Below are positions 61,190 to 61,272 of a DNA stretch of 61,272 nucleotides, piece by piece. Positions within the stretch are counted from its first letter, which is position 1, and the number at the start of each line of letters is the position of its first letter. A model generated the notes under the pieces. It ran no database searches and was not told where the DNA came from. It worked only from the letters and a program-made list of their open reading frames with translations. The DNA comes from Desulfovibrio oxyclinae DSM 11498 (GTDB lineage: Bacteria > Desulfobacterota > Desulfovibrionia > Desulfovibrionales > Desulfovibrionaceae): NCBI RefSeq assembly GCF_000375485.1, contig NZ_AQXE01000014.1, forward strand, positions 19,197-80,468. Reading direction: 5' to 3'. Made by a program: the position numbers and the translations under genes.

Positions 61190-61272
61190 AATCTCCCAAA
61201 AACATTTGTGTTGCCAAGCCGCACGAGGCTTTCCGAAAGCTGAGGCGTATAGGCGGCTTGGCGGGAGGCTGA

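Noticed and set aside
1..61272. CRISPR arrays, insertion sequences, prophage, tRNA or rRNA genes
   Set aside because: No spaced direct repeats, transposase or integrase motifs, attachment-site duplications or RNA gene signatures were seen by eye in either strand; a covariance-model scan could still find something short.

Overview
The window looks like chromosomal DNA from a GC-rich sulfate-reducing deltaproteobacterium of the Desulfovibrio/Pseudodesulfovibrio type. This is judged from gene content only: a periplasmic cobaltochelatase beside a B12/iron-type ABC transporter (the arrangement known around cbiKP of Desulfovibrio vulgaris), an FMN-binding glutamate synthase-domain protein, an amphi-Trp protein, a Desulfovibrio-type TPR protein, an SQR-like/DUF1641 sulfur locus, lar genes and many multidomain signalling proteins. 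No rRNA, tRNA, transposase, phage gene or CRISPR array was seen. The window reads as ordinary core or lineage chromosome with tightly packed, often overlapping operons.

Layout. 0.6-7.5 kb: a glutamate synthase-family protein, a small amphi-Trp protein and a giant AAA-PAS hybrid histidine kinase. 7.6-15.8 kb: a Cus/Czc-type heavy-metal efflux operon (TolC, CusB, CusA, Met/His-rich periplasmic protein) closed by a strong terminator. 16.2-23.1 kb: an Rrf2 regulator upstream of a sulfur-linked set: rhodanese-flavoprotein, SQR-like flavoprotein, DUF1641 protein, response regulator and histidine kinase. 23.5-29.6 kb: a two-OB-fold periplasmic protein, a CHASE4-PAS-GGDEF-EAL protein, an inactive-rhodanese/YceI fusion, an orphan small protein and a TPR protein. 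29.6-37.7 kb: dienelactone hydrolase, sialidase-like protein and PaaK ligase, then a prepilin peptidase-like protein, a HI0933-family flavoprotein, exonuclease III, a lipoprotein and PurN. 37.8-43.2 kb: nickel-pincer cofactor genes larB, larE and larC downstream of a ferredoxin-type aldo/keto reductase, with a divergent AraC regulator.

43.2-53.0 kb is one long minus-strand unit. A TTGACA/TTAATT promoter and a cobalamin riboswitch with attenuator terminator sit before a periplasmic CbiK, a BtuCDF-like ABC transporter, CbiL, a cytoplasmic CbiK, a RACo-like corrinoid-activator protein, an Rsm22-like methyltransferase, LipB and LipA. Almost all junctions overlap or are very short. 53.0-55.8 kb holds a split chemotaxis-type kinase module: a stand-alone receiver, an Hpt-STAS protein, and a CheA without its own Hpt domain. 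55.9-61.1 kb: TrmH, TsaC, a double-receiver histidine kinase, NUDIX, PdxA and GmhB.

The signal I regard as most novel lies at 58863-58954. A perfect sigma-54 promoter (TGGCACG-N4-TTGCT) is followed about 50 bp later by a strong intrinsic terminator with no credible gene between them. This predicts a small RNA of about 65 nt under RpoN control. The split CheA/Hpt-STAS module and the riboswitch-headed cobalt-to-lipoate operon are the other main leads. All functional assignments come from reading motifs by eye; no database search was run.
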